Shown one piece after another: positions 8,978 to 18,010 of a stretch of 64,000 bases of DNA. Position numbers and translations under genes: made by a program. Position 1 is the stretch's first letter, and every line of letters starts with the position of its first letter. The DNA comes from Pseudomonas sp. UBA5706 (GTDB lineage: Bacteria > Pseudomonadota > Gammaproteobacteria > Pseudomonadales > Pseudomonadaceae). The notes beneath the pieces were generated by a model. That model worked only from the letters and a program-made list of their open reading frames with translations, searched no databases and was not told the DNA's origin. The stretch lies in contig NZ_DIHC01000011.1 in NCBI RefSeq assembly GCF_002419965.1, positions 491-64,490 on the forward strand, read 5' to 3'.

Positions 8978-9772
8978 ATGGCGAAGAATGGTCCTTTGGC
9001 CCTGTCCTTCCACGCTCTAGTAGTGGTGTTCATGCTGGCGCCGCTGGCCGTGGTGTGCCTGGTGGCGTTCACCCCGGAAAACACCCTGAGCCTGCCGTGG
9101 CACGGGTTTTCCCTGCGCTGGTTTGAAGCGGTATTCCAGCGCGCCGATTTCATCCAGTCGTTCTACAACAGCCTGATTCTGGCGGTGGTAGCGGCCACCC
9201 TGGCGACGCTGATCGCCGTGCCCGCAGCACTGGCGATCACCCGCTATCGGTTCCCCGGGCGCAACGTTCTCAACGGCCTGTTCCTGTCGCCGATCATCAT
9301 TCCGCATCTGGTGTTGGGCGTGGCAATGCTGCGCCTGTTCGCCTTGATGGGGGTCAATGGCAGTTTTGTCTGGTTGATGTTCGCCCACGTGGTGGTGATC
9401 ACGCCTTATGTGTTGCGTCTGGTGATCGCCGCCGCCATCGGCACCGACCGCAGCGCCGAGCAGGCGGCGGAGTCACTGGGTGCCAGTCGTTTCACGCTGT
9501 TCCGGCAGATCACCTTGCCGATGATCCTGCCCGGCGTGGCCGGTGGCTGGCTGCTGGCGTTCATCAACAGCTTCGACGAAGTCACCCTGTCGATCTTCGT
9601 CACCTCACCGTCGACCCAGACCCTGCCGGTGCGCATGTATGTCTACGCCACCGAATCCATCGACCCGATGATGGCCGCAGTGTCGGCGCTGGTGATCGCC
9701 CTGACCGCCGCGACCATGATCATTCTCGACCGCGTGTACGGCCTGGATCGCGTGCTGGTGGGGCGTCACTGA
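8978..9772 (+). CDS. ABC transporter permease, PotC-like
   Basis: The 264-aa second permease has an N-terminal helix LSFHALVVVFMLAPLAVVCLVAF, further helices, and the EAA loop EQAAESLGASRFTLFRQITLPMILPG. The FDEVTLSIFVTSP segment after the EAA loop is characteristic of PotC/PotI proteins. It forms a heterodimer with the upstream permease. A 52-bp gap separates it from the ferredoxin-like gene, with AGAGAG as ribosome site for the latter. Confidence 0.92.
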   Translation: MAKNGPLALSFHALVVVFMLAPLAVVCLVAFTPENTLSLPWHGFSLRWFEAVFQRADFIQSFYNSLILAVVAATLATLIAVPAALAITRYRFPGRNVLNGLFLSPIIIPHLVLGVAMLRLFALMGVNGSFVWLMFAHVVVITPYVLRLVIAAAIGTDRSAEQAAESLGASRFTLFRQITLPMILPGVAGGWLLAFINSFDEVTLSIFVTSPSTQTLPVRMYVYATESIDPMMAAVSALVIALTAATMIILDRVYGLDRVLVGRH

Positions 9773-9824
9773 TGAGACCGGAATCGATGGCTCACAACCG
9801 TTTTTGCCTTAGAGAGAATGCACC

Positions 9825-10115
9825 ATGGCGTTGCTGAAACGAGTGGCCGAACACGACCGCGAGGTCTTGACGTTTACCCTCGACGGTCAGCCCGCCAGCG
9901 GCCTGCGAGGCGACACGCTGCTGACCGCCGTGTTGACCTGTGCCGATCACCTGCGCGGCAGCGATTTCAGCGCAGAACTCAGGGCCGGCTTCTGCCTGAT
10001 GGGTGCATGTCAGGACTGCTGGGTCAAACTGGGCGACGGCCGCCGGGTGCGTGCCTGCACGACGCTGCTCGAAGGCGGCCTGTGCGTCAGCCGCGAGCCG
10101 GGGCGTAGCGCATGA
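9825..10115 (+). CDS. 2Fe-2S small subunit of HcnABC/opine-oxidase-like dehydrogenase (HcnA-like)
   Basis: This 96-aa protein has the plant-ferredoxin-like cluster motif in FCLMGACQDCWVKLGDG plus VRACTT, that is Cx4CxxC followed by a distal cysteine. Family members are the small subunits of hydrogen cyanide synthase (HcnA), octopine/nopaline oxidase and proline/hydroxyproline dehydrogenase assemblies. They relay electrons from the flavin subunits. It overlaps the next gene by ATGA. The neighbours show it belongs to a three-subunit oxidase co-transcribed with an importer. Confidence 0.85.
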   Translation: MALLKRVAEHDREVLTFTLDGQPASGLRGDTLLTAVLTCADHLRGSDFSAELRAGFCLMGACQDCWVKLGDGRRVRACTTLLEGGLCVSREPGRSA

Positions 10116-11473
10116 GCACCACCGATATCGTGATCGTCGGCGCCGGACCGGCCGGCATCCGCGCGGCACAGACCCTGGTGGCCTACGGTGAGCAGCCATG
10201 CCTAATAGACGAGAGCGCACGCGGTGGCGGGCAAATCTATCGCCGCCAGCCTGCAAACTTCAAACGCCCGGCCAAGGCGGTGTATGGCTTCGAAGCCGCG
10301 AAAGCCCAAGCCGTGCATGCAACGCTTGATGGCCTCGGAGGCGACATCGATTACCGCCCCGAAACGCTGGTGTGGAACGCAGAACAGCACGCGCTCGACA
10401 CACTGGCCCATGGCGTCGCTGCGCAAGTGCGGTACAAGCAGCTGATCGTCGCCACCGGTGCTACCGACCGGATTCTTCCCGTACCTGGCTGGACCCTGCC
10501 CGGCGTTTACAGTCTGGGGGCTGCGCAGATTGCCTTGAAGTTTCAGGGTTGCGCAATTGCCGAGCGGGTGGTGTTCGCAGGCAGTGGACCTTTGCTCTAC
10601 CTGGTCGCCTACCAATACGCCAGGGCAGGTGCCAAGGTGCTGGCGGTGCTCGACAGCGCACCGCTGTCTGCCCAGACCCGTGCCTTGCCCGCGCTGCTGG
10701 GCCAACCGGCGACCCTGGCCAAGGGCCTTTACTACCGGGCCTGGCTCACTGCACATGGCATCCCCGTGCATCAGCGTGCCGAGTTGCGCGCCATCTCGGG
10801 CCAGCAGCGCGTGAGCGGCGTGCAGTGGCGCGAGGGCGAGCACATGCACTCGCTTGATTGCGATGCCGTGGCGTTCGCCCATGCCTTGCGCAGTGAAACG
10901 CAATTGGCTGATCTGCTCGGCTGCCGGTTCACCTGGAGCCCGCTCAACCGCGCTTGGCTCCCAGTGCGCGATGATCGTGGGCGAAGCAGCGTCGAGGGCG
11001 TTTATCTGGCCGGTGACGGCGCCGGCATCATGGGCGCGGATGCTGCCGAAATGGCCGGAGAACTGGCGGCGCTGACCCTGCTGGGCGACTGCGGCCAACA
11101 CATCGACGAAACACGCGTTGGCCACTTGCAGCGCAAGTTGGACGCGATCCAGCGGTTCCGCCGCGGACTGGAAATCGCCTTCCCGTTTCCCGAGGACTGG
11201 GCGACCAGGGCACCGGATGCGATGACCATCTGCCGTTGCGAGGAAGTCAGCGCAGGTGACATTCGCCAGACCGTTGCCGAAGGCCACTGGGAACTCAACC
11301 GGGTCAAGGCCATGTGCCGGGTCGGCATGGGGCGCTGCCAGGGGCGCATGTGCGGGCTGGCGGCTGCCGAGATCGTCGCTCAGGCGTCGGGGCGTGACAT
11401 CGCGAGCGTCGGCAGGCTGCGCGGCCAGGCCCCTATCAAGCCGCTGCCTTTCGGTGTGGACGCTGAACGATGA
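10112..11473 (+). CDS. FAD/NAD(P)-binding oxidoreductase subunit (HcnB/OoxA-like)
   Basis: The 453-aa protein starts with a Rossmann FAD motif DIVIVGAGPAGIRAAQTL (residues 4-21). A second nucleotide-binding region is around RVVFAGSGPLLYLVAY (about 152-167). Near the C-terminus a BFD-like 2Fe-2S site is visible in MTICRCEEVSAGDI and MCRVGMGRCQGRMCG, matching HcnB and the alpha subunits of octopine/nopaline oxidases. It is coupled by 4-bp overlaps to both flanking genes. Substrate specificity cannot be read from the sequence; HCN synthase itself is unlikely because it is not coupled to an importer. Confidence 0.88.
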   Translation: MSTTDIVIVGAGPAGIRAAQTLVAYGEQPCLIDESARGGGQIYRRQPANFKRPAKAVYGFEAAKAQAVHATLDGLGGDIDYRPETLVWNAEQHALDTLAHGVAAQVRYKQLIVATGATDRILPVPGWTLPGVYSLGAAQIALKFQGCAIAERVVFAGSGPLLYLVAYQYARAGAKVLAVLDSAPLSAQTRALPALLGQPATLAKGLYYRAWLTAHGIPVHQRAELRAISGQQRVSGVQWREGEHMHSLDCDAVAFAHALRSETQLADLLGCRFTWSPLNRAWLPVRDDRGRSSVEGVYLAGDGAGIMGADAAEMAGELAALTLLGDCGQHIDETRVGHLQRKLDAIQRFRRGLEIAFPFPEDWATRAPDAMTICRCEEVSAGDIRQTVAEGHWELNRVKAMCRVGMGRCQGRMCGLAAAEIVAQASGRDIASVGRLRGQAPIKPLPFGVDAER

Positions 11474-12654
11474 GCCAGCCCGTAGAAGTGGATGCAGTGA
11501 TCATTGGCGGCGGCATCGTCGGCGCATCAGCGGCGCTGTTTCTGGCCAAAACCGGCCAGCGGGTGGCGCTGCTGGAACGGGATTTTTTCGGCTCGCACTC
11601 CAGCGGCGTCAATTATGGCGGCGTGCGTCGCCAAGGCCGACCGCTGTCGCAGTTAGCGCTTTCGCAACGCGCCCACGGCCTCTGGAATGACTTGCCCGGC
11701 CTGATTGGTACCCACGGCGAATACCTGCGTTCCGGGCACCTGAAACTGGCCCGCAGCGACGCGGACATGGCCGCGCTGGTAGCCTACGAACAGGCCAGCC
11801 GGGGCTTTGGGCTCACGCTACATCTACTCGACCGTGCGCAGTTACGCGCGCGGTTTCCGTGGGCGGGCGACGTGGCGGTAGGCGCCTCGCTGTGTGCAGA
11901 TGACGGCCACGCCAACCCGCGTCTTGTGTCACCGGCCTTTGCCGTTGCAGCGCGTCGCGCGGGGGCGCAAGTGTTCGAACAGGCGCAGGTAACCGACGTC
12001 AGCCACGACGGTCACGCATTCGAGGTGCGCACCGGCAGCGGCCAGCGTTGGCGCGCACCGTGGCTGCTGAACTGCACCGGGGCCTGGGCGGCAGCGCTGG
12101 CCGAGCAGTTTGGCGAAGCAGTGCCCTTGCGCACGGGCCACCCGGCGATGCTGGTCACCGAGCCGCTGCCGATGTTCATGGACGTCAGCACCGGGGTCGA
12201 AGGCGGCGGCATCTATGCGCGTCAGGTCGCGCGAGGGAACTGCGTGCTCGGCGGCGGACAAGGCTTTCCCCTCGACTCGAACCGGGCACGGCCGGGCCAG
12301 GTGGCGATTCTGGACATCCTGCGCAATGCCGCTGAGCTGTACCCGCGATTGGCGGGTGCCCAAGCGATTCGCACCTGGAGCGGCACGGAAGGTTACCTGC
12401 CCGACCGCGAACCGGTGCTGGGCCCCAGTTCAACACAGCCGGGGCTGCTGCATGGGTTCGGTTTTGCCGGCTCCGGCTTTCAGATCGGCCCCGCTGCCGG
12501 TGAGGCACTGGCGCAGATCGTCTGCAGCGGCACCTCGCAGGTTGCGCTCGATGCGTTCTCGATCAGGCGCTTCCAATCCTCGTCTCAACGCTTGCCTCAA
12601 TTCGTATCGCCCGCCCCCGCCGCGCCCGACGGCGTGGGTAACGTTGTCCCCTAG
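11470..12654 (+). CDS. FAD-dependent amine/amino-acid oxidase subunit (HcnC/OoxB-like)
   Basis: The 394-aa DAO-family flavoprotein has an N-terminal FAD motif DAVIIGGGIVGASAALFLAK (about residues 8-27). The segment SGVNYGGVRRQG contacts the flavin in this family, and the C-terminal GTEGYLPDREPVLG ... HGFGFAGSGFQIGPAAGE closes the FAD site. Family members oxidise glycine, sarcosine, opines or D-amino acids at the C-N bond. Together with the two preceding genes it should form the catalytic beta subunit. It is followed 20 bp later by the binding-protein gene. Confidence 0.88.
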   Translation: MSQPVEVDAVIIGGGIVGASAALFLAKTGQRVALLERDFFGSHSSGVNYGGVRRQGRPLSQLALSQRAHGLWNDLPGLIGTHGEYLRSGHLKLARSDADMAALVAYEQASRGFGLTLHLLDRAQLRARFPWAGDVAVGASLCADDGHANPRLVSPAFAVAARRAGAQVFEQAQVTDVSHDGHAFEVRTGSGQRWRAPWLLNCTGAWAAALAEQFGEAVPLRTGHPAMLVTEPLPMFMDVSTGVEGGGIYARQVARGNCVLGGGQGFPLDSNRARPGQVAILDILRNAAELYPRLAGAQAIRTWSGTEGYLPDREPVLGPSSTQPGLLHGFGFAGSGFQIGPAAGEALAQIVCSGTSQVALDAFSIRRFQSSSQRLPQFVSPAPAAPDGVGNVVP

Positions 12655-12674
12655 CTCTGAGGAAGATCGCAGCC

Positions 12675-13736
12675 ATGAAGCACACGAAAAACGTCAAACG
12701 TTTCGCCCTGACCGGTCTGTCCTGTCTGCCGCTCGCCGCGCTGCTGGCATCGACGCCTGCGCAGGCCGAACCGACGCTGTACCTGGGCATGAACGGCGGG
12801 ACCATGGAGCGCCTGTACGCCGACCAGGTGTTGCCTGCGTTCGAGAAGGCCAACAACGTGAAAGTGGTCATTGTGCCGGGCACCTCTTCGGACATTCTCG
12901 CCAAGGTCCAGGCCAGCAAGGACAACCCGCAGATGCACGTGATGTTCCTCGACGACGGCATCATGTACCGGGCGATCTCCATGGGCCTGTGCGGCAAGCT
13001 GCAACCGAGCGCGACCCTGGCGGACATTCCGGCCAAGGGCAAGATCAAGGATGAGGCAGTGGCCGTGAGCCTGGGCGTCACCGGGCTGGCCTACAACACG
13101 AAAATGTTCCAGGAGAACGGCTGGAATGCGCCGACCTCGTGGGCGGACATGACCGACCCTCGCTATAAGGACAAACTGGTGTTCCAGTCGCTGGCCTCAT
13201 CGACCTTCGGCCTGCACGGTTTTCTGATGTTCAATCGCTTGCAGGGAGGCAGCGAGACTAATGTCGAGCCTGGCTTCAAGGCTTGGCCGAAAACCGTCGG
13301 GCCCAACGTGCTGGAATACATCGCAAGCTCGGCGAAGATCTCCGAGATGGTACAGACCGGTGAAGCAGCACTGTTCCCGCTCACCCCGACTCAGGTCACT
13401 GCGTTGAAACTTAAGGGCATCCCGGTGGAGTACGCGCCGCCCAAGGAGGGCGCAGTGGTCCTGAACGTCGCCGAATGCACGATCGCCAATAACGATCAGC
13501 CGGAACTGGCGCAAAAGCTGGCTGAATTCCTGCTGACCCCACAAGCACAGGCCCCGGCGCTGGAGTTGGGCGACCAGATCCCGTCCAATCCGAAAACCCC
13601 CACCAGCGATAATACCCGTAGCCAGGTGCAAGCGATGAACAAGTACCTGGAAACCGCAGTGACCATCGATTGGGATCAAGTCAATCAGGCTCGCCCGGAA
13701 TGGAACGCGCGCTGGAGCCGAACCATCGAGCGCTAG
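12675..13736 (+). CDS. Periplasmic substrate-binding protein, PotD/PotF family
   Basis: The 353-aa secreted protein has a Sec signal peptide (basic MKHTKNVKR, hydrophobic core, cut after ASTPAQA near residue 31). A type II periplasmic binding fold follows (LYLGMNGGTMERLYADQVLPAFE, VSLGVTGLAYNTKMF). The family binds polyamines, Fe3+, putrescine-like or opine-like compounds. As last gene of the importer/oxidase operon it defines what enters the cell for the HcnABC-like enzyme. Ligand residues cannot be assigned by eye. Confidence 0.9.
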   Translation: MKHTKNVKRFALTGLSCLPLAALLASTPAQAEPTLYLGMNGGTMERLYADQVLPAFEKANNVKVVIVPGTSSDILAKVQASKDNPQMHVMFLDDGIMYRAISMGLCGKLQPSATLADIPAKGKIKDEAVAVSLGVTGLAYNTKMFQENGWNAPTSWADMTDPRYKDKLVFQSLASSTFGLHGFLMFNRLQGGSETNVEPGFKAWPKTVGPNVLEYIASSAKISEMVQTGEAALFPLTPTQVTALKLKGIPVEYAPPKEGAVVLNVAECTIANNDQPELAQKLAEFLLTPQAQAPALELGDQIPSNPKTPTSDNTRSQVQAMNKYLETAVTIDWDQVNQARPEWNARWSRTIER

Positions 13737-13903
13737 ACATTGATGTTGCCCAGGTCAGGAGCCAGACGTTGGGTTGCCCGTAGCAAGGTGGAGCGTTGCG
13801 GGCCTGGGTGGCCAGTAAGCCGGCAGCTACCGCAGCCCAAGCGTTTAAATCGAACGCCGACGTGACGAAGCGCCACTGGCAGACGCCGGCCAAGGATCCC
13901 GAA

Positions 13904-14112
13904 CCTGTAGGAGACACCGGAGGTTACGATGGCAACGAAAGCGCTACTCCAGGCCCTGTCTTGGGTGCCTGACCCACCGCCTTCGCGGCTGTCGCACAGC
14001 TTCAGCCGCTCCCACAGGACCATATTTTCAAGCTGCATACCTCATTCTCAACCGACGACCCCGTCCCCGTCCCCGTAGGAGACGCCGGAGGCACGACGGC
14101 AGCGATCGAGGG
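13904..14112. repeat. Imperfect direct repeats in a 515-bp intergenic region
   Basis: Two about 40-bp copies, 13904-13943 and 14073-14112, share GTAGGAGAC, GCCGGAGG or ACCGGAGG, ACGA-GGCA and CGA core blocks. A short CTCCCACAGG element between them resembles the end of Pseudomonas REP sequences. The whole gap 13737-14251 holds no recognisable gene. I read it as degenerate REP-like repeat DNA. Confidence 0.5.
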
Positions 14113-14152
14113 AACAGGGGAACAGGGGAACAGGGGAACAGGGGAACAGGGG
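14111..14152. repeat. Five-copy tandem repeat of GGAACAGG
   Basis: Five identical octamers GGAACAGG run head to tail from 14111 to 14150, plus GG. They lie about 100 bp upstream of the antiporter start. An 8-bp perfect tandem array of this kind is prone to slippage and copy-number variation. Confidence 0.9.
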
Positions 14153-14251
14153 CGTACTGCGTGGCTCATTGAAACATTCTGTCAACTATCCCCCGCTCGC
14201 ACAGTCACATAACGAACGTTCCCCCAACTACTTACGTGATGACGAGGCCGG

Positions 14252-15595
14252 ATGAGTTTCATTCTTTGCATGACCGTGCTCGGTGTTCTGCTGATGCTGC
14301 TGGCACTGACGTCTTCTTACCTGCGCTGGATGCCGGTTACCACTTCAGCGGTGTGCCTGGCGTTCGGCGCCTGCATGGGGCCTTGGGGCCTGGATCTGGT
14401 GCAGATCGATATCCGCGAGGGACGTCACTGGCTGGAACGCCTGACCGAAGTTGCGGTGCTCTTTTCCCTGTTCAATACCGGCATCAAATTGCGGCTTCAG
14501 TTGCATCGCTCGGTCTGGCACTCGGCTTACCTGCTGGCTGTGCCGGTGATGCTTGCCACCATCGTCGGCGTCTGCGTGGCCACGCATTACCTGTTCGGCC
14601 TGTCCTGGCCCATGTCATTGCTGCTCGGCGCCATGCTGTCCCCCACCGACCCGGTGCTGGCTGGCCTGGTGCAAGTCACCAATGCCCAGGATTTCGATCG
14701 CGTCAGGTTCGGCCTGTCTGGGGAGGCTGGACTTAACGATGGGACAGCGTTCCCCTTCGTGATTTTCGCCCTCATGTTTCTCAGCCACGGCTCAGCGGAC
14801 TTCAGTTGGGTCCAGGGTTGGCTGCTGAGGAATATTCTGTGGGGAGTACCCGTGGGTTTATTGCTCGGCTATGGACTGGGACGCGGCGTCGGCCATCTCA
14901 TGATCTACCTGCGCATTAAAAATGCCGACAGCACCAGCTCACCCAACGACTTCCTGGCGCTGGCCTTGATCGCCATCGCCTACGTCAGCGCTGAAGGCAT
15001 CGGCGCGTTCGGCTTTCTGGCGGTGTTTGCGGCGGGACTGGGACTGCGCCAGGCCGAGGTCCGCACCACGCAATCGGACATCCCCGCAGAGCACGTTGCC
15101 AAACCGGTACTGGGCCACATGGACAGCGATCCCAAGGCCGCAACGGTCACCAGCCATGAAGAACTCAGCGATTCACAACTGGCCGCAGGGGTGATGATGG
15201 GCGATATGTTGGCCTTCGGCAGCCTGGTGGAGCGTGCCATGGAGGTGTTGCTGATCACCCTGCTTGGCGCTGCGCTGGCCTTCTATTGGGACTGGCGCGC
15301 CGTAGGCCTGGGCTTGGCGTTGTTCTGCGTGATCCGCCCCTTGAGTGTGTGGCTGTTGATCAGCGGCCGGTTATTGACCCGTCCCCAAAAGGCCTTGGTG
15401 GGCTGGTTCGGCATCCGTGGTATCGGCACCCTGTATTACCTGTGCTACGCGCTGTCCCATGGCGTGCCCATGGAGGCGGTGCATACCATCATCGGCCTGA
15501 CGCTGTCGGTTGTGGCCCTGAGTATTCTGCTGCATGGCATCAGCATTCAACCGCTGCTGGAGCGATATGAACGCAGCATGCGCCGCGATGAGTGA
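14252..15595 (+). CDS. Cation:proton antiporter, CPA1/NhaP-like
   Basis: The 447-aa inner-membrane protein has 11-13 hydrophobic segments. Typical CPA1 motifs are FNTGIKLRLQLHRSVW (near residue 75), LLGAMLSPTDPVLAGLVQV (near 123-141) with the conserved PTDP, and FGLSGEAGLNDGTAFPFV (near 151-168) with the acidic GEAGLNDG site of the ion pathway. It probably exchanges Na+ or K+ for H+. A long cytosolic loop interrupts the helices near residues 268-320. Upstream lies the octamer repeat array; no partner gene is seen. Confidence 0.9.
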   Translation: MSFILCMTVLGVLLMLLALTSSYLRWMPVTTSAVCLAFGACMGPWGLDLVQIDIREGRHWLERLTEVAVLFSLFNTGIKLRLQLHRSVWHSAYLLAVPVMLATIVGVCVATHYLFGLSWPMSLLLGAMLSPTDPVLAGLVQVTNAQDFDRVRFGLSGEAGLNDGTAFPFVIFALMFLSHGSADFSWVQGWLLRNILWGVPVGLLLGYGLGRGVGHLMIYLRIKNADSTSSPNDFLALALIAIAYVSAEGIGAFGFLAVFAAGLGLRQAEVRTTQSDIPAEHVAKPVLGHMDSDPKAATVTSHEELSDSQLAAGVMMGDMLAFGSLVERAMEVLLITLLGAALAFYWDWRAVGLGLALFCVIRPLSVWLLISGRLLTRPQKALVGWFGIRGIGTLYYLCYALSHGVPMEAVHTIIGLTLSVVALSILLHGISIQPLLERYERSMRRDE

Positions 15596-15857
15596 ACCGA
15601 ACCGATAGATCTTGTCGATCAATTCATCGGAACAAGCGATTGGACGCTCTCGCGCATGATCGGTAGCTTGCTCATCAACTGAGCAGGTGCGGCCAAAAGT
15701 CGCAAGTCCTCGGCCGCAACAGACTTCAAATGGATTGGCTTCGTGTCCAGAGACACGTTTGCGCATCAAGACCGGACGCTTGAATATCACCTCAACATCT
15801 GCGTGGCACGCGGTTTGTCAGCGCGGCGCCGGCCCTTGCGTACGAGTCCCTGAACAC

Positions 15858-16685
15858 ATGTCCATCAATACGCCCCAACAGATCGCTGAAATCACCGTCG
15901 ACGCAGGCGTGAAGAAATCGCATTTGCCCACCCTGTCGATTCTCGTGCTGGGTTTTTTGGCCGGTGCTTTCATCGCTCTGGGTTTCCTGCTGGACATCCA
16001 CGTAAGCACCATGATCCCAGGGCCTTGGGCCTCGCTGGGCAATCTGATAGGTGCGGCGGTGTTTCCCATCGGCCTGATCCTGACCATCCTGGCGGGTGGC
16101 GAACTGCTGACCGGCAACATGATGACCCTGCCGGCGGCGATGTTCGCCAAGCGCATTCGCGCAGGTGCGGTCGCCCGTAACTGGCTGCTGGTAACGCTTG
16201 CCAACCTGGTCGGTTCCCTGTTCATCGCCTACTTCTTTGGCCACCTGCTGGGACTGACCGAAGGCGCTTTCCTGGCCAAGACCCTGGCCATTGCCAAGGC
16301 AAAGGCCAGTGCTGACTTCGGTCAGGCGTTCATTTCGGGGATTGGCTGTAACTGGCTGGTGTGCCTGGCGGTGTGGCTGTCTTATGCGAGCAAGGACGTC
16401 ACCGGCAAAATCCTCGGCATGTGGTTCCCGATCATGGCGTTCGTGGCGATCGGCTTCCAGCACGTGGTGGCGAACATGTTCATTATCCCGGCGGCGATCT
16501 TCGCGGACGCGCTGACTTGGGTCGATTTCATCGAAAACTTTTTCCCCGTCTTCCTCGGTAACGCGGTGGGTGGTGCAATTTTCGTCGGGCTGGCGTATTA
16601 CGTGTCCTATTCGAAGGCCGCGCACCCTACGGGTGCCGCTGAAGCCGCTGCGACGCTTGAGCAACCGGTGGGCCAAAAGATTTAA
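15858..16685 (+). CDS. Formate/nitrite transporter (FNT) family channel
   Basis: The 275-aa inner-membrane protein shows the FNT fold of six helices in two repeats: LSILVLGFLAGAFIALGFLL at the N-terminus, GGELLTGNMMTLPAAM (first broken helix) and GIGCNWLVCLAVWLSYAS, then QHVVANMFIIPAAIF (second broken helix). The central gating histidine is in GFQHVVANM. The family passes formate, nitrite or related anions as pentamers. ATG 15858 is used because the conserved part starts shortly after; the frame is open to 15687 without family similarity. moaA follows 75 bp downstream, which hints at a link to molybdenum-dependent nitrate or formate metabolism. Confidence 0.93.
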   Translation: MSINTPQQIAEITVDAGVKKSHLPTLSILVLGFLAGAFIALGFLLDIHVSTMIPGPWASLGNLIGAAVFPIGLILTILAGGELLTGNMMTLPAAMFAKRIRAGAVARNWLLVTLANLVGSLFIAYFFGHLLGLTEGAFLAKTLAIAKAKASADFGQAFISGIGCNWLVCLAVWLSYASKDVTGKILGMWFPIMAFVAIGFQHVVANMFIIPAAIFADALTWVDFIENFFPVFLGNAVGGAIFVGLAYYVSYSKAAHPTGAAEAAATLEQPVGQKI

Positions 16686-16760
16686 CGATTGCGTCGCCTG
16701 CTGCTCTAACCAACAGGCACGCAAACCGCTTCTGCCACGCAGCACGCTGTTGAGGAAATA

Positions 16761-17759
16761 ATGTCCGATCGAGTTCTGATAGACGGGTATTCACGCAAAG
16801 TCGATTACGTGCGTATGTCGGTGACCGATCGCTGCGACTTCCGCTGCGTGTATTGCATGGCCGAAGACATGACCTTTCTGCCGCGCCAGCAGATCCTTTC
16901 CCTTGAAGAAATTCAGCAGATCGCCGAACGCTTCGTGGCCCTGGGCACGAAAAAGATCCGCCTGACCGGTGGCGAGCCCTTGGTCCGGGCTGGAATCGTG
17001 GGTCTGTGCAAGAACATCGCCGCCCTGCCCGGCTTGCGTGAACTGTGCATGACCACCAACGGCTCGCAGTTGGAAAAGCTCGCCGCGCCGCTGTTCGATG
17101 CCGGCCTGAAACGCCTGAACATCAGCCTCGACAGCCTTGATCCTCAGCGGTTCAAGGAACTGACTCGCACCGGCGACCTGAGTAAGGTCATTGCCGGCAT
17201 TGACGCCGCCAACGCTGCCGGTTTCACCCACACCAAACTCAACTGCGTAGTGATGCAAGGGCGTAACGATCACGAGATCAACGACCTGGTGGCCTTTGCC
17301 ATCGACCGGAGCCTGGACATAACCTTCATCGAAGAAATGCCGCTGGGTCTGATCAGCGAACACAGCCGCGCCGAATCGTTTTTTTCCAGTGATCAAGTGC
17401 GCGAGCGCATCGCCGAACGCTACACCCTGATCAACTCTACCGAATCGACGCAAGGCCCCTCCCGCTACTGGCGCCTTGCCGAAGCACCGCACATCCGCGT
17501 CGGCTTCATCTCACCGCATAGTCACAACTTCTGCGCGACCTGCAACCGGGTGCGCGTGACCGTGGAAGGACGTCTGTTGCTGTGCCTGGGCAACGAACAC
17601 TCCGCCGACCTGAAGGCTACCCTGCGTGCCAACCCCGGCCAGCCAGAAAAGCTGGAAAAAGCCATCATCGAAGCCATGAAGCTCAAGCCTTACAAGCACA
17701 ATTTCGAGATCAACGATGACGTGCAGGTGGTGCGTTTCATGAACATGACCGGGGGCTGA
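16761..17759 (+). CDS. moaA: GTP 3',8-cyclase MoaA
   Basis: The 332-aa radical SAM enzyme catalyses the first step of molybdenum cofactor synthesis from GTP. The N-terminal cluster is DRCDFRCVYCMAED (CxxxCxxC, about residues 23-31) and the SAM site has LTGGEPLVR. The C-terminal second 4Fe-4S cluster uses SHNFCATCNRVRVT plus LLLCLGNE. It ends in GG, as MoaA proteins must. The FNT channel gene is just upstream, so the two are probably co-expressed. Confidence 0.96.
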   Translation: MSDRVLIDGYSRKVDYVRMSVTDRCDFRCVYCMAEDMTFLPRQQILSLEEIQQIAERFVALGTKKIRLTGGEPLVRAGIVGLCKNIAALPGLRELCMTTNGSQLEKLAAPLFDAGLKRLNISLDSLDPQRFKELTRTGDLSKVIAGIDAANAAGFTHTKLNCVVMQGRNDHEINDLVAFAIDRSLDITFIEEMPLGLISEHSRAESFFSSDQVRERIAERYTLINSTESTQGPSRYWRLAEAPHIRVGFISPHSHNFCATCNRVRVTVEGRLLLCLGNEHSADLKATLRANPGQPEKLEKAIIEAMKLKPYKHNFEINDDVQVVRFMNMTGG

Positions 17760-18010
17760 AGGCGCAAGTCTCTGAGTTTACGCGGCCCTGCAGCTGTAGT
17801 CCGGCTTGCCTGTGATGGCAATTTCGAAGACGTGGCCGTCGGCACGCGGCGCGGCCAGCAAAGGCCGCCAGTGGGCTTTCGTGGAGATATGTTTGGATCA
17901 TTGAGGTCAGCCTCGCGCTCGCCAGGCCGCGCACCGCAACGTCGTCCCTTTCCAGAGCCAGACTCAGTCACAAATGCGGGTGTGCGAATAAGTCTCGCCA
18001 AAACCTGTCG

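Noticed and set aside
15614..15624. Possible Anr/FNR box upstream of the FNT gene (TTGTCGATCAA)
   Set aside because: The two half sites are too close (3 bp instead of 4) and the left half lacks the AT of TTGAT; it also lies more than 200 bp upstream.
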